Source: Actinostola sp. cb2023
Taxonomy: Eukaryota; Cnidaria; Anthozoa; Actiniaria; Actinostolidae
DNA: 64,000 nucleotides
Reading direction: 5' to 3'
NCBI GenBank assembly: GCA_033675265.1
Contig: JAUJYZ010000282.1
Coordinates: forward strand, 124,001-188,000
Position 1 is the stretch's first letter; the number at the start of each line of letters is the position of its first letter. Shown here one piece after another: positions 19,765 to 30,786 of this stretch. The notes under the pieces were generated by a model. It was not told the origin of the DNA. It did not search any database and saw only the letters and a program-made list of their open reading frames with translations. The position numbers were made by a program, and so were the translations under genes.

Positions 19765-22524
19765 TTAATCCAGAGCAAGAAGGTTGCAATCTTGACAGAC
19801 CCAGCTATGTTCATCATCAATGTTGTTTACAGACATTATGTCTTCACAAGACCAGTGATACCAGAGTAAGCATGAGGTGCATTTAATACTAGAGGAATTC
19901 TCTGCAGATGAAAGTTCGTCCGGTTGAAGACATGGTTTGTCACATTTAGGACAAAACAACAGTGGCCTGATGCCAAGTAGGACCTTGATGACAAAGGTCT
20001 TAAAAAAATAAACAATGTTCCTTTGGACTTCTTCCCAGTGGTCTTTATCAAACTTGACCTCTTCTACAACATTATCAATAGGTGTCCAGGTAACAAAAAA
20101 ACTTCTCTCGCATCCCTTCAATGCCATCTGACCCGTGATCTGAGTATAATACTTGTGATTCCTTTTCAAGTTAATTGTGCCATTCCTATTTTCCAAAAAG
20201 TCTGTCTCCTGCCATGCATCCTTCACTGATTTATTTCTAATCGAGTAAGGACATTTGTATTCAACAGTGAAAGGAGAATCTGGACAACATTTACATGAAA
20301 AAATATCATCTGGGCTAGCTCGTATAAAAGGAAATGGGTACTTCCCCGGTGATAACCGTCACCAAATTACAATTTTCAGGAGGAATGAGCTTCTAGCTCT
20401 GTCTTCGTTTTCTCTTCCCCACGTCACTGCAGATTGACCTTTAATATCCTTCTCTTTAAACATTTTTGCTAGTAGGGGAGAAACCTTTTGCTTTGCCTTA
20501 CTTTTTGAAATACTATTAACCTTTGTATAAACATCTCTCATTTTAGTGCCTGTTATACAACCAATTCTTTGATGAACCCAGACCTTTGATGCTGCCTGTT
20601 GTCTTGTTGTTTTCTCAAGTTCGTTCAGTTGACTATCATTGAAAGAAAGCTGGATATTGAATTCATTGATCAGTTCCTCATCAGTTAAATCTGGATTCTC
20701 ACTTAAGACTTTTTCAGCTACATCAGGAAGAGATGGTGGACTCTGATATTTTTTTGGCAGAGGGATACAGTTTAAAACTACAGCCGAAGGACACATATCT
20801 AGCACTTTTCCAAAAAGGGACTGTGATCTTTCACATAAATCGTCACGGTTAGTGTTGGTACAAGGGTCAAAACTTTCCATATCAAACTTATGTCCTGCAT
20901 CATTGAACATTTGCTCCTGTTGGGATCCAGTATCACGCGGACAACGTTTTTTGTTAATGCTTTGTTTACTAATGCACGTGAGGCCCGATTGATCCAGCAA
21001 TTTGTTCACTATGACCGCTAAATAAAGCAGATTCGTACGTGACTGGTTTATCATTTCTGAATTCATATTTTTCCTTTGACAATGTGTAAATCAGGTAGCT
21101 AAAATATAAGAGAGGATGGAAAAGCTGCATATGTTTCCTCAAAGGGAAAATATATCACAAATTCGAACTAACTTATTGATCTCGTGCGTGTAAATATTGG
21201 AAATTGCCTTCAAAAAACGTCCTTTCCGAGCCATAATTTATTTGCGAATTCGCCGGCCTATGTAGCTTCTACATACAGACCGCGATACAGAGCACCAATA
21301 TGATGTTCACAATTACCAAACAAAGAGTTTTAGATTTCATTTTGCCACCGCTTAATTAAGTTTAATATACATGTATTTTATATCAAAATGCGCGTACAAT
21401 TACAGAGCATTAGAATCTGGCGGTAGGTTTTTGATTGACACAATTCCCAAGGGTTTCTGAGGGTTTCAGTGCGTAGCGTATGTCACGCTCTCCTATCATC
21501 AGAAATTTCAGTTCTATCGACTTTGAAGAAACGGAAAATGCCACCTTCAAATCTATTTATTTTTGCTTGAATTGCCAGCTTATTCATTCCTTACATATTC
21601 ATCTTTTATATTCCGTTGGTAGGTTTTTGATTTGTATTTTAACAATGCAGTAAAAAGCAAAAATGTATCAAAATTATGCTGTTTTTCGCCTAAACAAGAC
21701 TCGCCTCATCTGCATATGTGAAACAATGACCTTTTGTATAACATAAGTTTGATATGTTCAAAGGGGAAAACAGTGTATGGCCAGAGGAAGGTTTATTGAG
21801 TGCATGTTGTTTAACATCAAGTTGACAGATTCTTGAAGGCTCCACCTCAACTCCTGTTCTAGCATTCCATTGACAGGAAATTGTTGTGCATGCTGGATTA
21901 ATGAAACCATTAGTCAAAGCATGTTCGATTTTGTACAATACTGAAATGACGTGATTGCAGCATTCAGAAAAACCTGCTGTACATGTACAGTGAGCACCAA
22001 GCACCAAACCAGACTTTTCACAAACAATCCAAACCTCTCTTTGTGTGTCACATACTTTTTGTGATGGTGTTACTTTGCATTTAAGAACAACTTTATCTCC
22101 TTGTACACTTACAAATAGTGTATGGACAAATCCACTGAGAAAATATGAGTAAGCCTTCTTGGTTTTGTACTGTCCCACATAATCGGCTTCAAATGCATGA
22201 TTTGAGATGATGAATTGAAATATTTTTCCTATATCAGTAGTTGGCCATAGCGAAACATCAGTTTTTCCATTCTATGTTTGGATCTTTCGGATCTCTAACC
22301 TTAAGTTTTAACAGAAGGTCGTTGTATTTTGATTGTAATTCACTTTCTAGTTGCTTTAAATCTCCTCTAGGAATAATATTTCTCTCCTTTGCAACCAATG
22401 CGCGAGAAGCAAGATCTATTTTTGTCCCTGAAGTAGGCAAACCCCTGACGCGAAGAAAGTGCTGTAGCTGACCTACTGTCAGGTCCAAGAATTGAGAAAT
22501 TGTTGAAGATGAAGATGAAGCCAT
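19765..22524 (-). pseudogene. SAP-SWIM-YqaJ-PHD accessory gene of element B, broken
   Basis: Order from the N-terminus: a SAP domain (ATG 22524; FLDLTVGQLQHFLRVRGLPT); a SWIM zinc motif (HCTCTAGFSECCNHV, ~21960-22000); a variable region with VVLNCIPLPKKY; the YqaJ/lambda-exonuclease-type domain (RIGCITGTKMRDV, TWGRENEDRA, ASPDDIFSC, VEYKCPYS with its lysine, YYTQITGQM); and a C-terminal PHD-type finger (FCPKCDKPC, CTSCLLWYHWSC, WVCQDC). Breaks: one extra base in the A/T run 22262-22266, and an in-frame TGA at 20359-20361. The part between 21690 and 21066 probably contains an intron; GATGAG/GCGAGT is a possible GC-AG donor, matching the position of A's donor, but the acceptor is not resolved. 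The role is unknown; YqaJ domains are nuclease-like. Confidence 0.78.
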
Positions 22525-23568
22525 AAAAATCTTAGAAGTGTTACAAATAAAGACACGTAAACAAGCAAATAGCGAAATCAACAAGTTTGTTTATTTACTT
22601 ACAAATGTTGCGTTCCTTAGCGACCACGTGCGATTTCCCGGGTAAATCTCTCTGAAAAAATCCACTAAATGTCCATCCTGAATCAGTGAAACTCCTCACA
22701 ACTCTAAAACAACATGTAATCTTTGTATTGTAGTCGAAAAAACTAATAATTTCTGCAGTAAAATAAGCGAAAAAGCCCGAAAACTTCACAGTACACTCGA
22801 TCCATTCGTTGGGGATTTTCGAATAAAAACACTAGTACCCAGTCCCACTCCAAAAAGTTTGCCCCAATTCAAAATGGCGGCGAAAAACCGTGAAAGGGCT
22901 TATTTAGCTTCTCTAGAAAGCTGAGACCTTAACCCGGTCGAAAGTTTTCGGTCTCCATTTTGATAACCGTCAAGACTAAAACTCCGATAAAAACACTTAA
23001 TCCTTGTATTATTTTGATCTCGGTGGATATATTCTTACATTTTAATACCTCTAGAAACTAAAACAAATATATATCAGTAGACAGTACATGTATATATGAA
23101 GAGAATATTTAGCGTTTTATGTCGGTTTAAAGAAGACCAGATCAGATTGGCCGCCATATTAAAATTCGTTCGAGCGAGCCGTGACGTCACACAAGTAGGT
23201 ATGATTGAATGGAAATGCTAATCCGAGAACAATAGAGTCACCCCCTCCCTCCTGGAAAAGAAACACTTCCAAATCCTTGTCAAAGCGGGAAACTTTGAGG
23301 GCCTTAACTTTTGTCTTATTTGCTTGATTCCTTTGAAATTTTCAACTTTTACACAATTTAGCATGCTCTTTCAAGCTATGATATTTTCGTTTGTCTTCGG
23401 TGAAAATTTAAAAAGTCACGTGACAGGTAATACAAGCCCATTGTCAGTAACTCCAACAAAAGGCACCACCAGATTATCGGTAGTCACATTTGACTACAAC
23501 AACGCTACAAAAAAAAACATCCCTTTTTCCTCAGTGGCGACGGACTATCTGGTTTTGGAACACAGAGT

Positions 23569-24496
23569 TTGAAAAAGTTCTCAAAAGCCTTTACGATGTT
23601 TGGTAAAGGGAAACTAGACGACATTGTTGGATTCATTTTACTTGTGATTGCTGTTTTAGTAATCGTAGCGAATGCTATGGTCTGTCTTCTAGTGGTGACG
23701 AACAAGCGTCTTCGTACGGACGTCAATGGTTTCGTGGTCTCTCTTGCGATGTCCGACATTATAACAGCAGCAGTAACGCTTGTAAACTTTTTATCAGTAG
23801 TACATGAAACAAAAACTGAAACGGAAATCACATTTGTTACAATTTCGGTAAGATTTATCACATTGTCAGGGGTTGCGAATCTTTGTGCTATGGCGTATGA
23901 TCGTTACATGGCCGTTGTCAAACCTTTTCAATATAAAACGAGAAGTCGCAAGTTTTTCGTTGGCATCCCGTGTGGCTGCCGTGTGGGTTGGTTCTGCCTG
24001 CGTCAGTCTCTTGTACTTCCTTCGCCTTTCAAGCTTGAGCAGATCAACCCTTAACTTGATAAACCAGTTTGTGATCCTGTTCTTTATGGTAGTACCATTT
24101 TTCTTCATGGTGGCGATGTATGTTTGTATCTTTATGACGATAAGGAAGCAAACTCGAGGGATTAGAGACCTACAAGCGGGACAGCGACGAACGATAGCTA
24201 TCCGGCAGAAAAGAGAGATAAAGATAGTGAAAATATTCCTGGCAGTGGCCACGCTATACATTGTCAGTTGGATTCCAGCGGTTCTTCACGAAACTGTTCA
24301 AAAAATCGAGAAGTTTTATCTACCTGGTTTTAAAACAAACTTCGCCGTCCAGATATTTGTTTTTGGTACAGTTGTCTCTTCTCTTTTGAATCCATTTATC
24401 TATACATTTGCAAAACAGGATTTTAGAAGGGAAATTCTGAGAATCTATCGAAAAATAATTCATGGAACAGCACCTTCTATACCTGATAGAAACTAA
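23569..24496 (+). pseudogene. Class A GPCR, orphan, copy 2, one frameshift
   Basis: Paralog of the gene at 2816-3719. The homologous start is MFGKGKLDD (ATG 23596); an in-frame ATG nine codons earlier (23569) is also possible. TM1-TM3 with AMAYDRYMAVVKP read in the first frame to about 23965, where four extra bases (CATCCCGTGTGG against CATTATGG in copy 1) shift the frame. The second frame carries AAVWVGSACVSLLYFL, the TM5-TM6 block with LAVATLYIVSWIP, and SSLLNPFIYTFAKQDF, ending at 24496. Homology to copy 1 spans the coding region and stops about 17-23 bp after the stop codon. This shift is not in a homopolymer, so a true pseudogene is more likely here. Confidence 0.85.
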
Positions 24497-25157
24497 AAGA
24501 ACTTGGTTTTGTCATTTCAGGAATCGGTCTGCATTGAAGAAGTTCCGGCGCTTCACAACTGACAAAACACCTGCAAATTCATTGCTCATGATTTTCTTTC
24601 GAAAATCAGACTGCAAGAACGGTTTACCAAAGGATTTATTGCCAACTAGTACTATTTAGTATTATTTACTGTTAGTAAGCTATTTCACGGTTTTATTGTT
24701 TGCACTCTAATAGCGAGATTTCGCAAGAGTGTTGTGCTAAAGTACAACTGAGGTAAAGTACAACTGAGGTAGCTTGGCTTACACCAAACTTTCATAATCT
24801 ACCAGATGTCTCAACGAAGCCGTCATTGTATGTGGTCTCTTGTTCGTGGTGTAGTAACTGATCGATCACTGAGCTTGATACGCATATCAGATTTCACAAG
24901 AATGTCTTGCTGAAGCACAACTGAGGTAGCTTCTTCACCCGGCATTTAACTTACAAAATTACAATTAAGGTGTTTTGTCAGGGTCGAATCAGTTGACAAG
25001 CCATTAAATCACAACTTATTGATTGCCTCTTTTTCTGGTTTCTTACTCAACTAGATTAGCTTTACAAGTTATTCTGAGTAACTTTTACCGATTATCAGTT
25101 CTTCTTTATTTCTAAGTTTGTAAATATATTGTCTTTTTTTTTTTAAGGTAATAAAGA

Positions 25158-25191
<34 letters not shown>

Positions 25192-25195
25192 GGTT
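24497..25195. other. Spacer with (TTG)n tail
   Basis: No gene is seen. AAGTACAACTGAGGTA is tandemly duplicated near 24740-24770. A (TTG)n run (25158-25192) follows AAGGTAATAAAGATG, resembling the 3' tail of a non-LTR retroelement. Confidence 0.45.
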
Positions 25196-25329
25196 TCATT
25201 TTTCCCCACTCCGTTTTCCATTTCTCTTACTTCTCGTTACTTCTTTTGTTCTGCGTTCGTTGTCTCTTGAGTCATTCGTTCTGTCTTTCGTTCTCTTCAA
25301 CATTCTCTTCCTTCCATCCTTTGACGTTT

Positions 25330-25610
25330 CAAATTTTAGCTCTGGTAGCATCGACTGAGCAATAAACGAATGTTCACAATTGTATTTATTAGTCAATTTG
25401 TTTATTGTTTTTATTCAATATTTATTGAAATTCATTGCTTGGTTTCAATCAGCTGTTAAAAGTCATTGAATTTCATTATTCAGTTCCATTCAAGTATACT
25501 GTATACATAGTGTAGTGTTTTAGTTTTTAGCACGGCTCAATGGGAGAATAATTCTGATTCCGTGGTTAAATTGATTGATTGATTAAGTGCCGGGCAAATA
25601 CTGTCCTCGA
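25330..25610. repeat. Dispersed repeat R, copy 2
   Basis: Direct-orientation match of 5520-5900, shorter by ~100 bp (the segment after TCAATTTGTTTA). Both end in CGTGGTTAAATTGATTGAT and GTGCT. Its orientation does not follow the GPCR/X inverted duplication, so it is an independent repeat. Confidence 0.65.
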
Positions 25611-25882
25611 TGTGCTATATTTCAAGCAGAGAGTATTCTATCGAAAAGGAGCAATTCAGCTGTTAAAAGTCCTTGAATCTCATTATTTGCCTTCTACTGA
25701 TCGACGGGCAAACACTGACCACAGGCAGCCCAAGCAATAAACATATACTGCAGTGAACCTAAAAATTAGAAAAATAAAAACGTCAATGAAATGAAAAATG
25801 GCTTTGTAGTTTGTTGTATCATTTGTAGATTAAGTCATTTCAGGTAGTTTTATCCACATATTAGACGCTGTTTTTATTATTT

Positions 25883-26418
25883 CCCCCCCCCCCCCCCCCC
25901 CTCAGTACTATACAGTGACAAGGCAGGAAACTACGAGCGCTACCTCCAACGGCTACCGCTAGCTCGATTTTTACTACCAAAGGACGATGATAGGACATTC
26001 CCAAACTCTTACCTTGGGCCCCAAAAAAACACAACTAACGGCTTATTTTCTGCTCGTTTCATGCTCTGAACCGATTCAAATTTGACTTCGTCTCAACCGT
26101 GTTTCACATCGTTCTATTGCCATTTTGCACGAGGTCACATGATCGCGGCAAAACTCCAGCTGATTGGTCGGCTGGTATCCATGGTAAGATACAACTGGTC
26201 CCATCCCCTACCCCGCAATGCACAAAAAATGTACAGACACTTGGGTTTCTATACGGCGTTCGTTGCGATCAAAACACACTGCAATATTTTGCTTTGCATC
26301 GTAAACAGTTTGAATCGGATCGCTTACGAGGTTTCCCAGCAAGTCATTTATAGCGAGTGTTTACTTTTTTCCCAAGGGGGTCGTGCATCGTAACAATTTT
26401 GCCGTGATCATGTGACCT
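25883..26418. other. Poly-C tract and a short inverted repeat
   Basis: A C19 run lies at 25883-25901. GGTCACATGATCGCGGCAAA (26133) and its near complement (26397-26418) enclose ~285 bp; the reading frames inside show no motif. This could be a MITE or two regulatory sites. Confidence 0.4.
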
Positions 26419-26735
26419 GGTAGTGGTGGTGATGGATGACAAGCGTGTTTCATACTTCAAGGCCTTGAAGCCTAACCCTACACGTGGCTACCAAATAATT
26501 TCATGCAGTAGTGCAATTGACATAAATGCCGGGTGTGATGAATGGGAGACTTACCCTAAAACGTGAATATACGTAAGGCCAGAAACCTGCATGAACGTAA
26601 CTGCACCGGAAAAAGTGAAAATAAATGGTAAACATTACAAAAGAAACAGAAAGGTTGGAGAGAAAAGGAAGAGCATACCTTGAAGAATAAATGGCTGGTG
26701 AATTGATTGGTAAAAGAGAATTGGCTAATCGGACT

Positions 26736-27182
26736 CTATTGTTGTTGGGATAAATGGATGAGGAACGAGGCTTGGAATTGTGAAAAAAATGAGAGAGTTT
26801 TTTGGGGGATTGTCGCAGTAAAAACAGCGCACCTGTGAAGGGACGGGGGAGGCTCGTTTCCTTCCAGGGGGACCTGTGCCTCCCGACGCCGATTATGCTT
26901 ATCTACTTCTGCTACCATCTCGAGAATCCTCTCGTGGTCCTTATCACCAAGGAAGTGGAGTAGAAAGTTTCGGAACATCTCTTGGGATTCATCAAGTTTC
27001 CTCCAAAGAGTCTCATACGTGAGCTTATAGTAGTGAGCCTTTGCATCTTTGACGTCATGGGCGGCATTCTGGAGAGCATCTAGTAGCTGCAACGCCTCAT
27101 ACTTGTTAAATTCCGGAGCAGGACGAGACGCCATGCCTTGGATCGTGTCGACGAGGCTCTTCACGGATGACGTAGTCAACAA
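26736..27182 (-). CDS. Hypothetical helical protein, 148 codons
   Basis: The frame from ATG 27182 encodes a charged, helix-rich protein (EFNKYEALQLLDALQNA, YETLWRKLDESQEMF, HERILEMVAEVDKHNRRRE) followed by a less ordered C-terminus (after ~residue 100) that may be read-through past an exon end. Composition and codon pattern look coding. I do not recognise the family. Its 5' side abuts an (AAT)n tract within ~10 bp, so the upstream part of the gene, if any, is lost or displaced. Confidence 0.45.
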   Translation of the reverse strand: MLTTSSVKSLVDTIQGMASRPAPEFNKYEALQLLDALQNAAHDVKDAKAHYYKLTYETLWRKLDESQEMFRNFLLHFLGDKDHERILEMVAEVDKHNRRREAQVPLEGNEPPPSLHRCAVFTATIPQKTLSFFSQFQASFLIHLSQQQ

Positions 27183-27192
27183 TTCAAGTCTA

Positions 27193-27223
27193 GTAGTAAT
27201 AATAATAATAATAATAATAATAG

Positions 27224-27311
<88 letters not shown>
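27193..27311. repeat. (AAT)n microsatellite with retroelement-type tail
   Basis: About 115 bp of AAT repeats followed by AACAACTTTATTACTG, the same context (array then AACTTTATT) as at 37170 and 42260, indicating a minus-strand non-LTR tail. Confidence 0.8.
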
Positions 27312-27315
<4 letters not shown>

Positions 27316-28821
27316 CTTTATTACTGTGTCATTTGTTCTAGCTTATACAAGAAACTAATTGGAGACATCTAATCTATACCCACTAAAATCCCCTTCCCCT
27401 CCCATATCTCTACTGATTCTCATTCCCACCCTTGTTCCATTGTTCCCATTCCACATCCCCATTAAAATATCCCTAGATTCACCATTAAAATATTCCCTAA
27501 AATAAATAATAGTCTGGACAGGAGGGAGGGGGCGTCTCTATTGTTTTCGGCTGCGCGATCCAGTACAGTGTTGTTGTAGTTTGTGACGTCACATAGCAAC
27601 CGCGGGACCCGACGTCGATTCACTGACTTTCTGCAGTAAAACGTGTTTGAACAGATAGCGAAAACACGAAGAAAAAAGTAATAAGCACCTTTTTGAGATC
27701 ATTTTAACAGTAAGTGTGTGTCATTTGTATCTTAATTAACAGCTCTGTGTCATTTTATTTGTGTGTTAATCTTTCTGTTGTCTGTATTTTAATTTTCTTT
27801 TCGATCCTCTGTTCGTGGGATTCCGCCATTTTGAAGCGGGACGAAAATTTGTTTCCTCTTCGTATCGAAGAAAAAGCTATTTTTCAACCAAAAAAGGACG
27901 TTTTATAAACCAATAGTCTGTGTTTAAGGTTTTTTTTTAAAGCTTTTGCTACCGTCCCAAACCCCATGTCTATCCCTTTGAGTGAGCACAACTGAGCAAA
28001 GTGTCACACAAACTCCGTCTTCGCGCTCCTTCGCGGCTTCTTTATTACTTGATTTACTTCTGTCTGCCTCTGTAAGCTTATAATCTTGTGATCCGGTGGA
28101 GTATCTTGTGTTCAAAAAGTATATTATATAAAGTCGTATTGAATGTTGATAAATCTAATTGCATGAAGTATAATTTGTGTTGAATATTCCAAAATATATT
28201 TGCATGAAATGATGTCAGCAAGAATCAGACATCTGGTGGCAAGAGTCAAAAAATCGATTTCGCTCATATTTTAGACCACTGTATATAGTTTGTTTGGCGA
28301 AATATGGCTTTGTTTTCGAGAAAAATGACAAAAATAGTTTCGCCTCAATTTGACCCTTTGCCGGCCGATAATTTATGTCAACATTAAGAGCGTCTCACGT
28401 CAAAACTATATCATCTAGCGAACTAATGGAATTACCTGTGACTGAGTGATATCTTAACTTTTACTTGGTGCAGATTTGGTGATTTTATCGAAGGTTTCGA
28501 ATTTGTCTAAATTTATTTCGGAAGCATATATTTTATTACAATAAAAGTAGGGTAAAAACAAACAAAAAATTTCCATGTGCTACGCAAAGTTTTTTTAGAT
28601 CGGACTTTTCTTGAAATCCATCCATACATTCATTCATTCATGCATTCGTTCCATAGATGGTTGATACATTTGTTTAACTTAAAAGAGTCGTTGGCTATTT
28701 TAAGTGTATTGATGATAAATATACCGCACATTATACAGTTGTGCAGGGATGACAGTTCTGAGTACGAAAATATCAGCACTAAAAATGAGACTAAACCTGC
28801 ACGAACCGGCTCTAAGTGACC
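27312..28821. other. Gene-poor stretch with one CRE palindrome
   Basis: TGACGTCA at 27584-27591 is followed by CATAGCAACCGCG and, ~110 bp on, a purine-rich tract; this could be a promoter, but the ORF downstream (27714-27908, +) shows no motif. Nothing else is recognised. Confidence 0.3.
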
Positions 28822-30690
28822 TTTTGTCATTGTTCATTCTTCCACAGGAAACCCAACCATTTCTTCTGAGGCTACTTATAAACTAGTCGCTTTTGTCAAG
28901 CGTTCACTCGTGCCCTGGTACGATTGGGTACCGGGATGCACTGCATCATGAAAGATGCATACTAGTTGATATCAGTCATCAGTTATGGCCTGGTTTATTA
29001 CTGCTCCCTACATGCGTGCTCGTAGGCTTAGATCGTGCAATAAAGACCTGCTTCAGATCTTTACGCGAGTGAATTTGACAGCTGAACTTGTCTCTTGACC
29101 TCCGGTGCATCCTGATTGGTTTGTGATTTGTAATCTCTCTTCCTAGTCTCACTCGATTGCAGATTCGCGACGCCGAACAAAAAACAAATACTGGATGTGT
29201 TTTTCAACTCGTGCCGGCCAAAGGCCTGGGCACGAGTAAAAAGAGAGATATGTTTATACGCGCGACACTTTTTTGATGGGTTTCCTGTGGTAGAGCGTGC
29301 GCAATACGTATTTTATGTTGCACGTCCCATACTGCATTTTTGCAGGCGGTCTTGCGTGACGCGACGTGTACAAGGAGACCAACGTAACATAGAGTAATTT
29401 TCATCTTCGTAACATAGAGTCATCTTCGATTCCGTGTGATATCGTGACTGTAACAAAACGCATACAAAAATATATATTTAATAATCAGTAGCCTCAGAAG
29501 AAATGGTTGGGCTGCCTGTGTTCCGCGTACAAAGATTCGCTTCAGTTGTATATCGATGACTTACAACCAACGACTGAAGCGAATCGTTGCGCGCAGAACA
29601 CAAGCAGCCCAACCATTTCATCTGAGGCTACTGATGATAAAAATATTTATTTCTTTTTCAAGCGCACGGTATCCCAATCCAGTTCAATTCAATTTGATCG
29701 GTTCGTATTTTCCTATCTCTGCCCTAGGTCCATGCATGGTATCCATTCTGAATCAGTCGTCAATGTCGATACATTTTTGTTGACTGGGGAAAAAAATATT
29801 TGCCAACTTTAAAGTGCGGTAATACGAGCAACAAAATCGTGCAACTTGTCGCGCAACATTGTTCAGATTGTTGCGTTGCAAGTTGCAGAGCAATGTTTCT
29901 CGTATTACCATCATTCACGCAACTTGTCGCGCAACAAATAAAATTTTCGGTGTTGCAGGTTGCAAAACTTTGTTGCATGAAGTAGAAAGAGCTTCTACTT
30001 TGCGCAACAAAGTTTTGTTATCTGCAACACGAAAATGTGTTGCACGACAAGTTGCGCGAACGATGGTAATACGAGAAACATTGCACTGCAACTTGCAACG
30101 CAACAATGTTGCGCGACAAGTTGCACGATTTTGTTGCCCGTATTACTGCCCCTATAGGTCGGTCTGAAACATTGCTCTGCAACTTGCAACGCAACAATGT
30201 TGCGCGACAAGTTGCACGATTTTGTTGCCCGTATTACTGCACCATTAGGTCGGTCTGTATTGTGAAAAACTGTGTCCTCGGTCTTGAAAGTGCTGACCTC
30301 GGGCTTTCGCCTATGGCTCGTGTTTCTCCCTACACTTCTTTCGTCAGTGCTCTCGTCACTTCCTGCATGCTTTATTACTGAACGGAGCACGGTTGAAGCT
30401 GTTCTGTATGTTAATTAAATATATAGTAGAAAGAGACGCAGGCAACCTCTGAGTGTTCCAAATAATGTAATTAACATTTCGGTATAATATATGTATGTAT
30501 ATTTGTATGCGCGCGCGTCTATTTGATGGGTTTCCTATGGTATAATGCGGCATATACGTATTGCGCGCGCTCTGACACAGTAAAACCCACGAAAAAAGTG
30601 GCGCGCGTACAAACGTATTTCTCTTTTTTATAAGTAGCATCAGAAGAAATGGTTGGGCTGCTTGTGGCAGAATGAACAATGCCATGTGAC
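28822..30690. mobile_element. Nested inverted-repeat (fold-back) element
   Basis: GAAGAAATGGTTGGGCTGC occurs four times in alternating orientation (about 28849-, 29500+, 29610-, 30650+). The outer pair forms the ends of a ~1.8 kb element (28843-30666), with pairing that extends outwards through TTGTTCATTC. The inner pair forms a 152-bp hairpin (29484-29635). A further palindrome (29816-30149) and half of another MITE (30260-30420, matching 53240-53370) lie inside. There is no coding sequence. Confidence 0.7.
29816..30149. repeat. 334-bp palindrome built from CAACTTGTCGCGCAAC words
   Basis: Arms of ~165 bp pair around 29982 (AAGTAGAAAGAGCTTCTACTT). Each arm contains GCAACTTGTCGCGCAAC twice in some form and GTAATACGAG at its end. 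About 80 bp of the right arm is repeated directly at 30165-30240. Confidence 0.85.
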
Positions 30691-30786
30691 AAATTTGTAA
30701 GACTGCGTTTGAGTGCTTTGATTGACTGAGTAATTTCTTACACCCACACCAAAAACTTACAATGTAATCACATATCATTCATCTAT

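Larger units (their letters stand above)
10612..22901. mobile_element. Composite transposon: two ISL2EU-like elements in mirror orientation
   Basis: Outer inverted repeats of 35 bp (10612-10646 and 22867-22901) begin AAGCCCTTTCACGG and end with the complement. Comparison with the empty site in X arm 1 (ACTTAATTTAGC) shows a 2-bp AT duplication (10610-10611 and 22902-22903). Inside are two different two-gene units, A and B, each with its own long TIRs. Their inner termini are missing at the junction, where A's CATCTATT and B's ATTGGGGC overlap by ATT (17440-17442). Each unit encodes a THAP-DDE_Tnp_4 transposase and a SAP-SWIM-YqaJ protein, the combination I know from the ISL2EU group, which as I recall makes 2-bp duplications. 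Whether the pair moved as one unit or formed in place is not decided by the sequence. Confidence 0.82.
17440..22901. mobile_element. Element B, ISL2EU-like, left tip missing
   Basis: TIRs of ~331-335 bp lie at 17440-17774 and 22539-22869, beginning TTGGGGCAAACTTTTTGGAG; the right side then continues into the 35-bp outer repeat, which the left side lacks. The transposase ATG (17790) and the accessory-gene ATG (22524) both lie 15 bases past the TIR ends, so the two genes converge. Sequence is only distantly related to A apart from the shared outer 35 bp. Confidence 0.82.
10470..23203 (-). repeat. Inverted duplication X, arm 2 (opened by the composite transposon)
   Basis: 10470-10611 and 22902-23203 are the reverse complement of arm 1. 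The arm is split by the 12.3 kb composite element between 10612 and 22901. Beyond GACACGATG (10470) and beyond the CATACCTAC complement (23203) the two arms no longer match. Confidence 0.85.

Noticed and set aside
23505..24261. Minus-strand frames antisense to GPCR copy 2 (and 3001-3789 + antisense to copy 1)
   Set aside because: Shadows of the receptor coding sequence; no independent motif.
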